NCBI RefSeq assembly: GCF_037042905.1
Contig: NC_087245.1
Span: forward strand, 13,596,501-13,660,500
DNA from: Lytechinus pictus
Lineage: Eukaryota; Echinodermata; Echinoidea; Temnopleuroida; Toxopneustidae
Length of the DNA stretch: 64,000 nt
Direction: 5' to 3'
Below are positions 35,801 to 50,800 of this stretch, in pieces. A model generated the notes under the pieces. That model was not told the DNA's origin, made no database searches, and saw only the letters and a program-made list of their open reading frames with translations. The first letter of the stretch is position 1. The number at the start of each line of letters is the position of its first letter. Both the position numbers and the translations under genes were made by a program.

Positions 35801-38800
35801 AAACTATTGTATTTTTTTGTTATTTTCTATAGAATCGTACTGTCGTAAAGAAGTCACTGAACAGTTGTGATAATTTGTTTTCAGATTACCCTTCTCATGT
35901 CTACGAGGGAACTGGGGCCGATTGCACGAAAGGGTCTTTCCAAGGACCGTCTTTCCGTGTAGTCGCCCATCTTTTATGATGCGCTGTGGGATATTTCTTA
36001 AATTTCTGATAAACAAAACAAAAAATAAATCGTTAGGTAGCTTCAAAATAAACACAATTTCACGAGATTCCACATCACTATATATTTTTTTTTAACTTTA
36101 ACGGACAACTACAGTTTGCAGGCAGGTCTAATTTATTGGAAATGTCGCATCATTAAATCGGCGACACGAACCGGGGACACGAAAGACGGTTCTTGCAAAG
36201 ACACTTAGCGCAATCGACCCATTGCTACCACAAACATGACAAATCATTTTTTGGGGTACAGTTGTCATTGATTTATATATTTAAAAAAAATGGTGATCAT
36301 TAGGATCAAAGCTTCAATAAACAATAAAATGTTGGAATACAAATTGAAATTAATCTCCTCTTGCTATTAAATAATCTAGCAAGATTTCATTATCTTGCAT
36401 GTCGGATCAATTTGTCATCATCAACTATACCCCGGGCAACTACATGTACCCTCTACATCTGCATGAAGACAATGAATTTTTTTTTTATAACGACTGCATG
36501 ATACTCAAGTCATGTTGGATTAATCATCCACATGTCTTTTTTCTATACATTTGTTTGTGCTTTTTAAATTTTACTATATTTTTATGCATATCATTTCTGG
36601 GATGACGCCCTCCGTGAGATACCAATCCATATAGCGCTTCATAAGAAAAACTACATGTACATAGCTTATCATACATGTAGACATTGTCGACTGTCGTCTG
36701 GTAATGCCAATGATTTCTGGAAATATACCGCCTACCGGTGATTATTAATTTCTTTAGATCATAGCCGCACTTTATTGTTTGGGCAACGGTTTGGGGAACA
36801 TTTTGATCCTATATGTCGGTTTTAGGATATATATACATGTACGCCATATTTCTATCAAATTTGTTCAGAATACGCTGCTTAATTGCCTGGCTTGGACTTG
36901 GTCCCTGCAGCTGCACGGCTGCAGGTCAGGACTCGGGAGTCAGGACAGGTGCAGGTCTCTTACTCACACTCCACGACAACACTGCGGCGCCGCGCTGCAC
37001 TCGGATAGCCTAGGCCTAGCCGTTAGCCGTAGATCTAGACCTAACGAATGTTAAAACGAAAAATCAGTCTAACGTTGTCATTATTTCGGTCAGAGGCTGA
37101 AGCTTTCGGTCTTGATCTTCCCTTCAAACATTTTTCTCAACCTCGAGAATTAGTTCATCATTCCATCATTTTTCTACTTAAAGAATGTCATGTGTGATGT
37201 ATTTGATTGATTTATAATATAATAGATTCTAACATTAGGCCTAAAATTCATATTATTTTTCATATTTTGCCTTTTTTTGGGGGGGTTGACCTTTGTATGC
37301 GCTATGACATTTCTTGTTTTAACACCTAAGTATCTATTACTAGTATTATCATCATCATCATTATTTTTATCATTAATTTATGGATTTGATTATTTGACTA
37401 TCTATTCTAGTAAGTTAAAGTAAATGCTGAGTTTCTATATTACATTACAATTACATGTTCATGTGGCTTTATGCCTGACCATATGGGGGGATCCCTCTTT
37501 CTCTCAGAAATGTCATTAAAAATGTATTAACATTATAATATTTAGAGCTGGGTAGATCTGCATACTACCTGTATCTGTATATGGAAGTCTTTTTAATATA
37601 TGAATTAACGGTTCTTTTACATTGCAATGCATCATTCATAGTATTAAATTCTAATACAGCAGTGGCTGTGGTTATTGGAAAAAAGGTGATAAAGAATGCA
37701 GTTCTAATTATTTTTTAAATCAATTTAACAACACTTAATCATACAATTTTCTTGTTGAAATGGAAGTAATATATTTTTTTCTGATTTTATGTAATTTTAC
37801 GATGTGGTTATTTGTGACTGCTATTAAAATAGCAATAATGAGCAAGGTACAAGATGATTTCCAAAAATAGAATTTGGTCCCAAAATGAATTTCAATCAAA
37901 ATTCAAAGAACCATACTCTTTTCTATTGGGTTTCTCTTGAGTCTGTTTAACTCTGTTACTCATTTCTACATATTATTTGCCTTGACTGTTAATTTTCTTC
38001 TTTCTTTTTTGTTTTAAATTTACAGTGTTTCATCCAAAGAGTTCATTCACAAACTGGTAAGTTGTTTGCATGATAATTACAATAAAAAATACAAATTATA
38101 TGGTTTTGTAGAATTCAAATTCAATCGTTATTGATATATACATGTAGGGAGAAAGTAAAGGTATTGACAGGGGTATTATACCAGATCGTTGCTAGGTTTT
38201 TTTTTTATATCATTTTTTCTGATAAATTTGCTACTTTCATGACAAACTTGCATTTTAGACCCTACATTGACTTATCATATTAATTCCCATAAATTATTAT
38301 TTTCTAGACTGGTAGTTTTAAAATTTTAATCATGAAACAACTACATAATGTTCTACTAATCAATGTAGGGGAATATTATTAAAAGGGAAAGTTCATCCTG
38401 ACAAAAAAATTATTATAAAAATAGAAAAAATAATAAATATTGTTGAAGGTGTGAGGAAAATACATCATAGAATAAAACAGATATTGGGATTATATATATT
38501 ATTTTATTTGTGACGTCTTATGCGAGTATCTTCCCTACATATTGTATGGTTAAAAAATCAATGAAATGTCATATTCTCGGAAAATTGAAAATGTTTTTTA
38601 TTCTACTTTCAGTTTATAAACAGACAAATCATTTCACACCCGGCCCTGAAAGAAATTTAAAAAATGAGTCAAGAACCATTAAAAATGTGAATTTATGCAT
38701 TTTGTATGACATAAGTTGGCTGCTCGCGTATGACGTCACAGATCAAAAACTTCAATTTCTAATATCTTTTGATGGATTTTCCTCAAACCTTCACCAATAT

Positions 38801-41800
38801 TTTTAAATATTTTTTATGAGGGTGAACTTCCCCTTTACATGTAAGAAGAGCCCCCCCAAAAAATAAAATATGCATATACATGTATAACAATATTAATTGA
38901 ACATCAACACCCTTAACAACTAAGAAAAGATGGAAGAAATGTATTGGATAGGTTGCAAGCAGATTTTGAGATTATTTTCTCACCAGAAGAGATATTTCAA
39001 TCATTGGTACAATTGAATCATTGGTATTGTTTTGTGTCGTTTTCATATAATGGCTGAAGCTTTTCAATAGTGCTTCCTGTGGGATAGGAGTTGGACTTGT
39101 ATTTTGAAACTGTCTTGTTTTTATATTCAGGTATCAAAATGAGCTTCCTTTTCAATCTAAAGATTATTAAGCAATCTCTTTGATATACACGTATTGTAGA
39201 TGTACATGTAGTAGTGCATCTTTTGTTGATGCTAGTGTAACAAGTACATAGGGTGTCATATCAATGCACTGTTGAACTTTGAGGATAAAGTTTATTCTAT
39301 GTGTGTTTAACACCAAGTTAGATTTCAATGTCATTTTAAAATAAAAACCTGTGGCTTAGGTTATCATTTATAGTATGAATAGTGGATGATTTCATTACTT
39401 CTCTTTTCTACCCACAGATCTAGCAGTCGACAGTGTTCTCATAACAAAATTAATGGGTCTTCCTCTCGTGGAACAACAAGAAAAGACTTTAACAGTGGGT
39501 ATTATGGTTGGGACTACAAATGTACCAGCAGTCAATGGCATAGAAGTTCCTCATCCTGGCCCTTTCCAATTTAACTACACATTGGCTTCGGGTTCCAATG
39601 CTTCAAATGCTGTTGAGCTTGTTCAGATATCGAGTAGATTGCTAACGGCAAGGCCACTGTCACCTGGAGAGCTGTTTCCATATAAAATAGATGGTAATTA
39701 GTTTCTAATTTAGACCTCTGGATACCATGTCTTGCTTCTAGGCCCGTTTCGGGTACATGTGTACATGCCCGGTCAAGTCAGTGCACGTGTACTGAATTCC
39801 ATGACCTGTACACGGTAGCATCTGTATAAACCTTGTGTTGGAGTTGTAAACAAGTCAACAGTTATATAATTGAACACAATTCTATTACCATGCTCACAGC
39901 CTCACATTAATTCTAAGTTCTCAGATACTGCAGAAGTTTTAGTCACTAAAATTCCACTTTCATACCCACCCTTGAAGTTCTGTATTTTAGCCAGAAGCCA
40001 CAGCACTCACATTATTTTAATGAATGAAATCTGTCTTCGGCCGGCCCTGGGCACAGGCAGCATGCACTAAGTTTACTTACGATGCAGTGATGTTATGCTT
40101 GATAAAACAATGAGCTACAAGCTTTTTGCCGCACCTTTTCGTAGTAACTACTACTTGATGTATATTTCCCTAAAATGAAACCTATTACTTTATTACACCT
40201 CCTGCATGGACTGAAATCATTCCTCCACTCTGTACAAGGAATCTTTCCCTAAAATTGATTGTTGATAATGATATTTACCCTTTATTAACAATTTTAATCT
40301 ATATGTAGGTTTATGAATGATTGAAGTTTTGAAAATAATCAGAATCTAGTAATCAACAGCATGGTGCACTTGTAACAAAATTAGAATCAATATATTAAAA
40401 TCATAAGCCTGGTTTATAGAGGAATAATACATTGAGTTGTTTAATTCTCATCCTTTTTGTCTTTGTGTTTTCTTTACAGATTTGAGGGTCTCCCTATCAA
40501 ATTATGGTTGTGATGAAATCTCTCTGCTCTGTGTGGAAATTATTTCTGAACAGCCGTTGTTGACATTGACTGGATCACCTAAAGGTTGTATTCAGATCAC
40601 ATGTAGAGGTAAGTTGTATTATTATTTTTTATTTATTTATTTTTTTGTGGATAGGCAGATGGGGTCCTTACAGGCAGAAATTAAGTTATTTTTTAGGAAC
40701 AAGATCCTTTGCAAATTGCAACCCCCTTTTTTTGCTTGTAAAAAACAAACATAACTTTGGTCTCTATCTTGCTCTTGAGCTCAAGAGTTTCTCATTTCAA
40801 TCATTAGGTGGGAAATAATTTCAGATTGTCCAATCTTTATTGTAGTACAGTATCAGACTATATGGTCTTACAGATACTGTGACGTAATACGTTCAAAATG
40901 ATGATGTATCAGAATAATAGGTCCCTCACAGGTTTGGTGATATGGTAAGCTGTCTGCATCTACAGGTGAAGAAATAAAATAAGTCCACATATGTTCTACT
41001 ACACTACACTACTACTAAAAATCGGACGCATCTGAGAATGAATCAACAATGGTACGCCAGGCTTCGCGATCTGACATATGTTCTAAGTCTCCTCCAAAAA
41101 GATGGATTTCAGTTTTCTACTATTAGACATTCTATTGATCTTTCACTGACGACTTCTAGTATCCTCAAAGATACGTAATAAGCAGCTCTAAATTAGAAAA
41201 CAGATGAGAAGGTTCTTTTTTAGGATGAAGCTGATATACTTATCATTTTCCCCCCATCGTCCATAGCATGCCATCACACCATAAAGCTGAGCATAAAACA
41301 GAGTTAAAAGTGATGGATGTGATGATTGATGCAGTATTATGTATACATTCTGAAGCTAAACTTCTGAAACTCTGAAATATATCCTCACAGAACATATAGT
41401 ATGAATAAATCTTACCATGTATTTACTGATGTTGAAAAGCAGAAGGATTTTTGGAAATGCAATGTTGATAGATTTTATGCAAATCCTGAGATGTTTTCTT
41501 GTATTTTACGTGTAGGAGTGGTAATAACGTATGTGGATCCAGTAGAACTTCAAACATCAACATTGAATCAAGGAGTACCAAACAACAATGTCAGGTTAAC
41601 GGTTAGCTTTGAGTCGGACCCAAATTATGCTTCCGTTTCAGGTAATTTGAATGTCTTATTCTTCAAATTGGGAACCGGAGGTTTTTTTTTTACTGTTATT
41701 ATGTAAGATTTCATAAATAATTTATATTATTTGCCTGGATAGTGTTTTCGTTGCACTGCTAATGGAGGGCTGTAGAATTTGTTTTTTTCTCTAATAATTT

Positions 41801-44800
41801 CTGAAGCATCGAGCAAAATATACTGATGCAGTGTATATCAGCACATTGTATATTATAAAGACTTTTGACAAATGTTTGTGTGTTAAATATAGTATTTAGG
41901 GTTGTGCATCATTGGGCTCAAACATGGTCGGTAAGCCTGAAAGAAATGGATGAGGTATGCTCTTATCTGTATTTCTTAGTTTTTATTAAAGATTACTCTT
42001 ATTTATCATAATGGATAAATTGGAAAATGATTTTCCATTGACTGTTTGCTTGATGATAAGCAATGCATGTACACATATTTTCAGAAAAATATTATTCCAG
42101 ATTTACTTGAAATGTTTGTAAGTTCCTTTACTATTTCAAAAATCCAAACGTTTATATTATTATTCAAGTAAAGTTGGAATCCTATGGACTATTTCTTGTA
42201 AGTTTAGTAAAAAAAAGTCACTTTAATCATGTATTTTCCTTTGCTTATTTGTAGAGGTCTGTACTAGAAGTCACGAAATGCCACATCTTTGAAGAAATCT
42301 TGGTAGTCTTACATGTACCATGATTTTTAATGAATAATTCTTCAACAAACCTGGCAGTGAATAGGTGCAAAGAAACTGATAAGATAAAAATTGATAATTG
42401 AATTAATTATACATGTATAGTGTAGTTGTACTTCTACATAAAACCATGTACAATTGAAACAATTGCTTGCATATTTATAAAGTAGATTCATTAGTTAAAG
42501 TGTTTCATTTGAGTGGTATTCACTCAGATTGGTGGTTTTTATTTTTATTGTTAAAGGGGAATATCTGTGGGACCCCAATGTGTTTGGGAATGGTAACCAG
42601 TTTGGCACTAAAAATCCCAGGGTTGATGGAATGACCACATTGACTGCTGTATCTAACTATGGTATCAACAGTATGGCAACATCTGTATGGCCAGAGGTAT
42701 GTTCATTAATATTGTTTATCTTGACCATTGGGGAGCTTTTCTGGAATTTTGATGAATTGTCTTCTATCTTCAAATTGGCAACTGTCTGATTTAAAAGAAT
42801 GATATATTGTAACTTGATTTTCATGCAATTATATCATAATTCACTTATTTTATTTTATTAATTTATTTTCACTTATTGAAAATTGAATATGATTGTAATT
42901 GTTATTGGACAGGGCCTATCCATAGATGGGCATGGATATAGTGATCATGTATTGTTAAATATGTTGCCAATCTGAAGAATTGAATGATTAATTACGACTT
43001 AATGCTTAAATTTGAGAATGGTACATTATGTAGGTTTGGAAATGGACTCAGGAGTTAAAGTGGATTTTCCTCTTTCTGCTTATGCATGATTTGAAGTACT
43101 GCACATTCTGATTGGTCCTTGATCAGTGTTATGAATAGTGTGCATACAACACTGATCTCGATTGGTCATTTAGCAATTGATTGCTAAACCTTTGCATTTA
43201 TAGCACCCTGCTAATTTACCAATGATATATTTAATATTTTACAGTTGGGAGTCATGATTGATCTCTCCGACTATGGGTGTCCTGAGGCTCGTTTTATCTG
43301 TGTGAATCCTCGAAGGAACAGCTCCAGCACAGTGCAGTTTTCATTGAGTTTCATTCCAATGTCTGCCCAGTATGGATGTGCAGAGGTTGAATGCGCTGGT
43401 AAGATTATCAGGGTTTGAAGGGAATCACGTAAAAAGTGAGGGAATTGGGGTAAAAGGAGAGATTTTTTTAAAATGTGACAGAAGACAAAGAGGACCAAGG
43501 TTCCTTGTGTCATCTTCCCAAACGTGAATGTTCTCTGATGATATTTTGAAAGGTGTACACTTTGAACAATAGTGTGTCGGCTTGGTAGCTACCTGTAATC
43601 AGCCAAGAACCAACAGCTCAAACTGTCCAACTTGCATTATGTATGTGCTGCTGATTGCCCAACTAGCATGCCCATAAATTCACTTTATCTGCACACTCAT
43701 ATAGTGAGGTGTCACAAAAAAACTTCTTTTATTGAACGACCTTATTCTTCCTTGGTAGTGGTCATGCATCAGATTTTGAGTAATCTGAAGTTCTTAAAAT
43801 CACTATGTTTTGTATGAATTCACAAATGACTTGATACTTCATCTTTCCTTCTGTTATGTCTTCAAAGGCTTTGTAATATGTGCTTGAAAGTAATTAAATA
43901 CATGTATGGCTCATGCAAGATTTCTCTTAAACCCCTGCTTAAACTAGCCCTGGGTGCATGACATGTGATCAGTTTGGAATTCCACTTTGTATGTCATCAT
44001 CTCACATGATTGGTGATTTTAAGGAGTTATTTTTTTTCTTTGTGAAATAAAAAAATTACTCTGAACTTTTCTGACCTGAAAGGAGTGGTGTGCTTGGCTA
44101 TTTCAATCTACACACCAGCAATGAAGTAGTAAAAACGAATACTTCTCATGTACATGTAGCTATAGTATAGATCTACACATTTTTCCAAGGAAATATATAA
44201 ATATAAATACATTTTCAGTGAAAGATGGAATTTATGGTAGACTTTACCTTAGAATGTAATATTTTTTTCATTAATTCTTACTGTACTGCTTTGCAACCCT
44301 CGATACTTGTATTCATTATATATCTAGTCATGTGAACAAGATGTATTGTTCTGCTTCCTATGGTTTATACAAGTTTGGAAAGCGTAGGCATTATCTTGAT
44401 CAGGACACCACAGCAAGACTTGTTCTTGCATTTGTAATGAGCCATATTGATAATTGTAATGGCCTATTGTCTGGTTTGTCCGACGTACAGATCAGTAGAC
44501 TGCAGCGAATCCAGAATTCTGCTGCAAGGGTTGTCACTAAAACACACTCTCGAGAATCAGTTTCTCCTACACTTAATTGGTAACCAGTGAAATATAGATT
44601 GATTTTCAAACTTCTTGTAATTGCTTTTAAATGTCAGCATAAAGTGGCCCCTTCACACATTGTACTTACAACAGCTTCTCAATGAGTATCACCCCGTTAG
44701 GCAACTACGTTCAAGTAACAGAAAGATGTTCTTCACCCTAAATTTCATATGGACAAAGAGCATTTCAATATTCAGTCCCTCAACTATGACATCAACTTCG

Positions 44801-47800
44801 CAATGATACTAAAGAATGTTCTTCTCTTGATCTGTTTAAGTCTCTGTAAATTCTCTGTAAATTCATCTTTTCCAAAGATGAATTTTAATTTTCTTATGAT
44901 GCATTATCAAATTCCAAATTGTCAAAATTCCATTTCAATATGTATAATGATGTTTTCAGCTTATGTTTAATAATGTATTCAGGTTCAATATATTTTTTTC
45001 CTTTTCTTTCTCCCTCTCTTTCTTTCCCATACTACCTTTTAGAGCTATAAGAGACTTAACTGTAATTTGCACTATATTTTCAAAAACATAACTCTATTGA
45101 ATTGATATTTCCTATACTATTTTCATGATTAATTTGAAGGGGTGGAGTTCATTGGCGGAACCTTGTCTACAAATTCCAAGTTTGCAGAGTTCCGGAGCAT
45201 GCATGAGATCTCCTTCAGTGGTAGCTTTGAATCAGATCCTAGCAAGGGGGGTGTCCAAGGACACAAGCTGTGGAGGGTGAAAGGTTATGCCTCTAACACT
45301 AATGATACCGGTAGCAGCACCACCTCCACTCCCATCTCAGAAGCTACTACTTTAGCAGGTAGGAATTGGAATTGCATGTCACTTAGTAATAATAACCCCT
45401 ATGTTGTATATTTGGTTGTTAATCTCACAGTATCTTATCTATGCATCAGATGGAACAGGTGATTGTGGTTATTTGTTCTTTGTGACATTGTTCAACATTA
45501 CTTCTCTTCAATCAATGATTTATTGCTTGCCAAATTCTTCAGTTTTCTCAGTGTTATCTGGACTTAACACTCTGTCCAGCCGTACTTGTACAACAAGTTG
45601 ACATGAACTACCAGGGCTTATTACAATCAAAGGCCATTAACTAGAAGGAAAACAATTATTTTGAGTATTTTTCTTTATTGGTAGGTGAAAGTTGAATTAA
45701 AGCTAGATTTTCTTCAAAATGTGAAGGTGATAATGATTTCTTTTGGTATTATCTCAAAAACTGAGTTGCATCCTTCTGTTGGCCAAGCATCTATTATGTA
45801 TGATATTTTCAGGCTTTTTGTTCAGACATTCATACATTCATTACTGGATCCTTTCTTAATACATGTATCTGCACCCTATTAATCATACTTTATGCATAGA
45901 TCGAATGTGTATAAACCTGGTTTCAAACCACATATTATTCAAAATCAACTTTACCAGTTCATGAGATATGACAGACATACAAGTCTTTACCTAGCGTTAA
46001 GTAGTAAACAAGGATGCAACGTCCAAAACATACAGTATATTGGTAACAGAATTGCAATGACCATTTTAACCCCCCCCCCCATGTATTTATACTCAACAGA
46101 TAATGTCATCGATCAGGACCTGTCACCTGGAGCCTCCCTGAGTTGGGTTGGAACAACCTTTGTCATATTAGATCTATCCACAGTCAGCTGTAGCTCTCTC
46201 GTCTACTTCTGCATCTTGGCTGAAAGGAACCCCGACTCTCAGAGAAAAGATCTATCACCTCTTAATTTCGATGTTAACTCGTACATCGTTTGTGAGCAGA
46301 TAGAGTGTGTGGGGCTTGAGATCGACACACTGACACTTACCCACAACGCAGATCAAGGTGACCCTCTGCGGGAGTTGGTAACCGGCAACCAGGACTTCTA
46401 CTTGGACCTGACCATTGATCCTCTTTCGACCAGCGGCGGTGTGTCGGGTAACTGGACATTTGATGTCTACTTCAGTGACATGCAAGACTGTTCGAGTACG
46501 CCTACCAGTCTTCCGACCATTACTGTTGTTCCCTCAATGAAACAAATCTACCAAGACGTGGATGGACAATTGGTCACAATTGAAGGGATTCAAGTAAGTG
46601 TCTTGTACCTGATCAATCACGATACATTCATGCAGGAATAAGGTTTGTTGCTTACAGCTTCATGGAAGGAATACCCCCTCCCCCTCATGATAATCAATAT
46701 TAATGAATTAATATAGAAAGGAAGGAATAAATTGATAAAATGAATAAATAAATAAATGAACAAGATATGAAAAAATGAATGCAAAAAAATTGAATAAAAA
46801 ATGAAATAGGACATAAATACAATAATAAATGAATAGATAAATGAATGAATGAAATACATGTAATACATCCAAATTATTGTACCATAAAAACTTTTTTCTT
46901 GAAATTCTAAAATCATTAGATTTATGTCTATGTACATACACAATATAATTAAGTATCTCAATTTTTATTAATGCAAAATGTATAGATTTTCTGGTGACAC
47001 TCATGTGCCTTACAGAAAATTTATTCAACACTATTTAAGTGGTCTAGGGCTGCTTTTATTCATATTCACAACCTTGGAGCATGGTTTAAAACTTCTGTTC
47101 AAATCATGGCTGCATTCAAGCTACAATGTAGTTTGCTTGGTTGTATACATAAAAAGTCTTTCACAAAGAACAAAGAATGTGCATTTTAAAAGGATTTGCA
47201 GGATAAGCCTTTAAACAAAGAACTACTTTTATGAACAAAAATAGCTGAAATCTGGCTGCAATGACCATCTATGTGTTTTAATATTTATTACTCTAGTTAA
47301 AAAAAAAAACATGTAATGTACCATACATGGTATCTGTAATTTATTTATCATGCAGGCACTATTATTGTTATGTTGCTACAATTGTTTGTTCTTATGAACA
47401 AATCATATTGATTTGGTCTATTTCTTCTCAGGTGAAGGTTGATCTGTCAAGGTTTGCATGTTCAAGCGCTCCGTACATGTGCTTAAATTTAACCAGTGCT
47501 TCATCTATGTCTCAAGCTATCACGGGCGAAACTACTGCTAGTTTACGTTATAATTGTAAAGGTAAGCCTTTAGGAAAATTTCTATGGCCATATTCTGAAC
47601 TTTGGTTCAACTTAAGGCTGTTCAAGAGTTATTGTTGAGTGCATCATGATATCTGCTCCTATTTTATGCTATGCATATTGACGTCAAAATGAATGAACAG
47701 GTGATTAATTAGCTGCAGGGATCAGGAGATATTTGCATGCTAACTGTAGGGCCCGTTGCAGAAAGAGTTGCAATCGATCGCAACTCTAAAAATCATTTGC

Positions 47801-50800
47801 AACTTGATTTTCAACCAATCAACAGCGTGCATTTGGGACTTGCGATTGATTTTTTGGCTTGAGTTTGAACACAAATCTTTCTGCAACGGGGCCCTGTCTT
47901 ACAATTGATCCAATCAATCCTAGCTCCATTGAAATCCATCAGTGTCATAATTTTTTCTACAGGAAATTTGCAAAATGTACTTTGTAAACAAAGGAGATCA
48001 CACCAAATTGTCAAGAAATCAATGAATTTATGGATATACATTCATATCTAGAATTTTTTTAACAAACATGTATTTTATATGTTGACTTTGCCGGCTTTCC
48101 ATACATGTAGTTGCGATTGATCCGATCAATTGCAACTCTTTGTAAGACAGGCCCTGAAGTACTCTTCTGTCATGCCAATTAGCCAATCCATGAACCCTCT
48201 TTTTAAAAGCCTCCACAACTTCAGAATACTTCACTCTGCAGTGCTGCAAAGTATGACAAATATGACCTCGAGTTTGAATAGCACTCATTACCTTGTGAAT
48301 TTCTCTTTATACTTCAGGAAATAAGTGTATTCAATTATCCGTTTTAGCGAACACAATAAATGAAATGAAATGAATAGATTGGAGAGTGGTTTTGAATTTT
48401 TTCTCACCTTTGGTGTGTTTTTGGTGTTTTTAAAGACACTTATGCTCCAAAAAAAGCACATGAACCCCTATTTTTTTAATGTTTACACCTACCTCTGCAA
48501 CCTTGCAAATTCTGGTGAAAATAAAATGGGTTTTGAGTTAAGTACAGCATTCATTGTACTTCTTGTATTTTATAAAAATTTCAAATCGTTATCATCCTTC
48601 TCACTGTTTTTCAGAATTGAGGTTGTGCTAGCCTTAAAAGAGCAAATAAACAGCAATATGAAGTCTCTGTCTGAAGTATAGATTAATGAACTTTACTGTA
48701 ACATGTAATGAAATAGCTCAGAGTTCAAAGAATTAATCTCATACCTTAAAATTGATTTGTGCTACCATGTGATTTTGTATGACAATAAATTACAGTTTAT
48801 GCAAAAGATCCATTCTCCTCGTCACTGACCTAAAGATTAGGGGGCGCTGGGGGCCATGGTCCCACAAAAGTTTCATGTTCAAGAAATAAGGGGGGGGGGA
48901 ATAAAGAAAATGAAAGATAGGAGGGGAAAATGTGATATGATATTCTGAAGAGTATGTCAATTTCTATCACCAAATTAGATGTTTGCATTAAAAAGGTCAA
49001 AATGTTTGCTTGTTCGCTCGCAGCTTTTTAGGAATTTGCCCCATACATGTAGACCATGTCTGGCCCCCTCAATTTGTTTGGCTAACGACTCCACTGTGCC
49101 ATTTGTCTTTAAAAAAAGTAGAATTAGCTGGGATACATGGGGGACAGGTTAGTGAATCTCATTTTTTTAAAAATTATTTTCATGTATGAAATTTGATGAA
49201 ATTGGAACAATTAGATTTATTTGAAAGAGTGAAATAGTTTTCATTTTGGAAAAGACTGTGAGGATAGGGCTGTGTTTGAAAAACAGTATAGTTCAGGATT
49301 GATGAAATCTTTAAAAGAAACCCTTTGACATTATATGAAGGGATAAAAAGAGCATTGATTGTTCATTTATAAGAAAATTCAAAGTTTGAAACTGCAAGCT
49401 AGCAAAAGGAATTTAATCACATCCTCCAGTCATCCCATGTAGGACAATGGATTTTGAAAGTCTAAATTGCTTTCATTCTCCAACATGACAAAATTAGTTA
49501 TTTCTGTTATTAGTCTGAATTGGTCATTTTTGTCTCGCCTGCATAGCAGAGTGAGACTATAGGCACCGCTTTTCCGGCGGCGATGGTAGCGGAGCCGTCA
49601 ACATTGAAATCTTAACCAAGGTTAAGTTTTTGAAATGTGAAAAAAGTATATGGACCTAGTTTATGAAATTAGGACATAAGATTAATCAAGTATTACTGAG
49701 CATCTGTTCTGAGTACCAGCTCACATGACCAAGGTCAAAGGTCATTTAGGGTCAACGAACTTTGATAATGTTGGGGGTATTTGTGGAATTGTGTCATCAT
49801 AACTTTAAACGTTTATAGATCTAGTTCATGAAATTTGGACATGAGAGTAACCATGTATCCCTAAATATATTGTGCTTGTTTCAGGTCACATGACCCAAAT
49901 CAAACTCATTTAGAGTCAATGAACTTTGGCTGTGTTGGGGGTATTTGTTGAATTGGCATCATAACTTAGAAAGTTTATGGATCTACACATTGTACTTCAT
50001 GAAACATAGACATAAGGGTAATCAAGTATGAATGATTGTTTTGTACGTCTTAGGTCACATGATCATGGTCAAACGTCATGTTGGGTCAATGGACATAGTA
50101 TTTTATTATCATATGAGTGTTTTCTTTTGTGAATAATTATTTAATAGCAGTTTTCAAAGTCAGCACTGCTGATATATCGAATCGCGTAATGCAGGCGAGA
50201 CTGCCAGAGGCGTTCCACTTGTTTTCCTGGTCATTGGTCTTTTTTTAAAACTGTATGTTATCTTTGAACTCCACAGGAATCAATCTTGTTGCTGACAGTG
50301 TCGTACTGAATAATATGCCAGTGGTCACAGAGCGTGCTCAAGGCGTTACGTTCGATGTTGATCTAAACGTGATTGCCAGAAGCGATGGCGGTGGTGCCAT
50401 TGATACCATTACAGGTCCTCTTTGGACCGCTTCATTTTTCTTTAGTCCTAACCAGAATGGCAATCCGATGGAACTACAAAGCAGTGCTACTACTGGACAA
50501 TGGGCTAGCATAGGTAATCTTCCTTTCTTTCTAAACCTCTGCAGATATTGTAATGGTATTTTTAAAGACTCCTACTGTATTAGGGCTGTGTATACGAACA
50601 GCATTGTTTTTTTTTATTTGTTTGAGTGTCTTAAACATTATGTTGTATACTTTCAGTATAAACCAATATTGTTTGCTGTTTTTTGTTGATGGTTGAATAA
50701 GTTATATTGAAAATGAAATTGTAGCATATTTTGTGGGGCTTTTGTTTGTTTAATTAATTCACCAGGTTATAGACATCACATGTAACTTATGCAGATCTCT

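Larger units (their letters stand above)
21798..38025. other. Intron 1 of the large repeat gene (16.2 kb)
   Basis: Contains triplet microsatellites, a 7SL/Alu-like SINE, a MITE (23332-23997), a tRNA-headed SINE (25314-25612), the antisense LINE with its flanking direct repeat, and a GC-rich patch near 36890-37030. The segments 24000-25300, 27400-28360 and 35400-36880 show no recognisable gene. Confidence 0.7.

Noticed and set aside
46708..47031. Ile/Phe/Tyr-rich minus-strand frames of 107-114 codons
   Set aside because: They arise from AAT/GAA-rich simple sequence in an intron; no domain or splice support.
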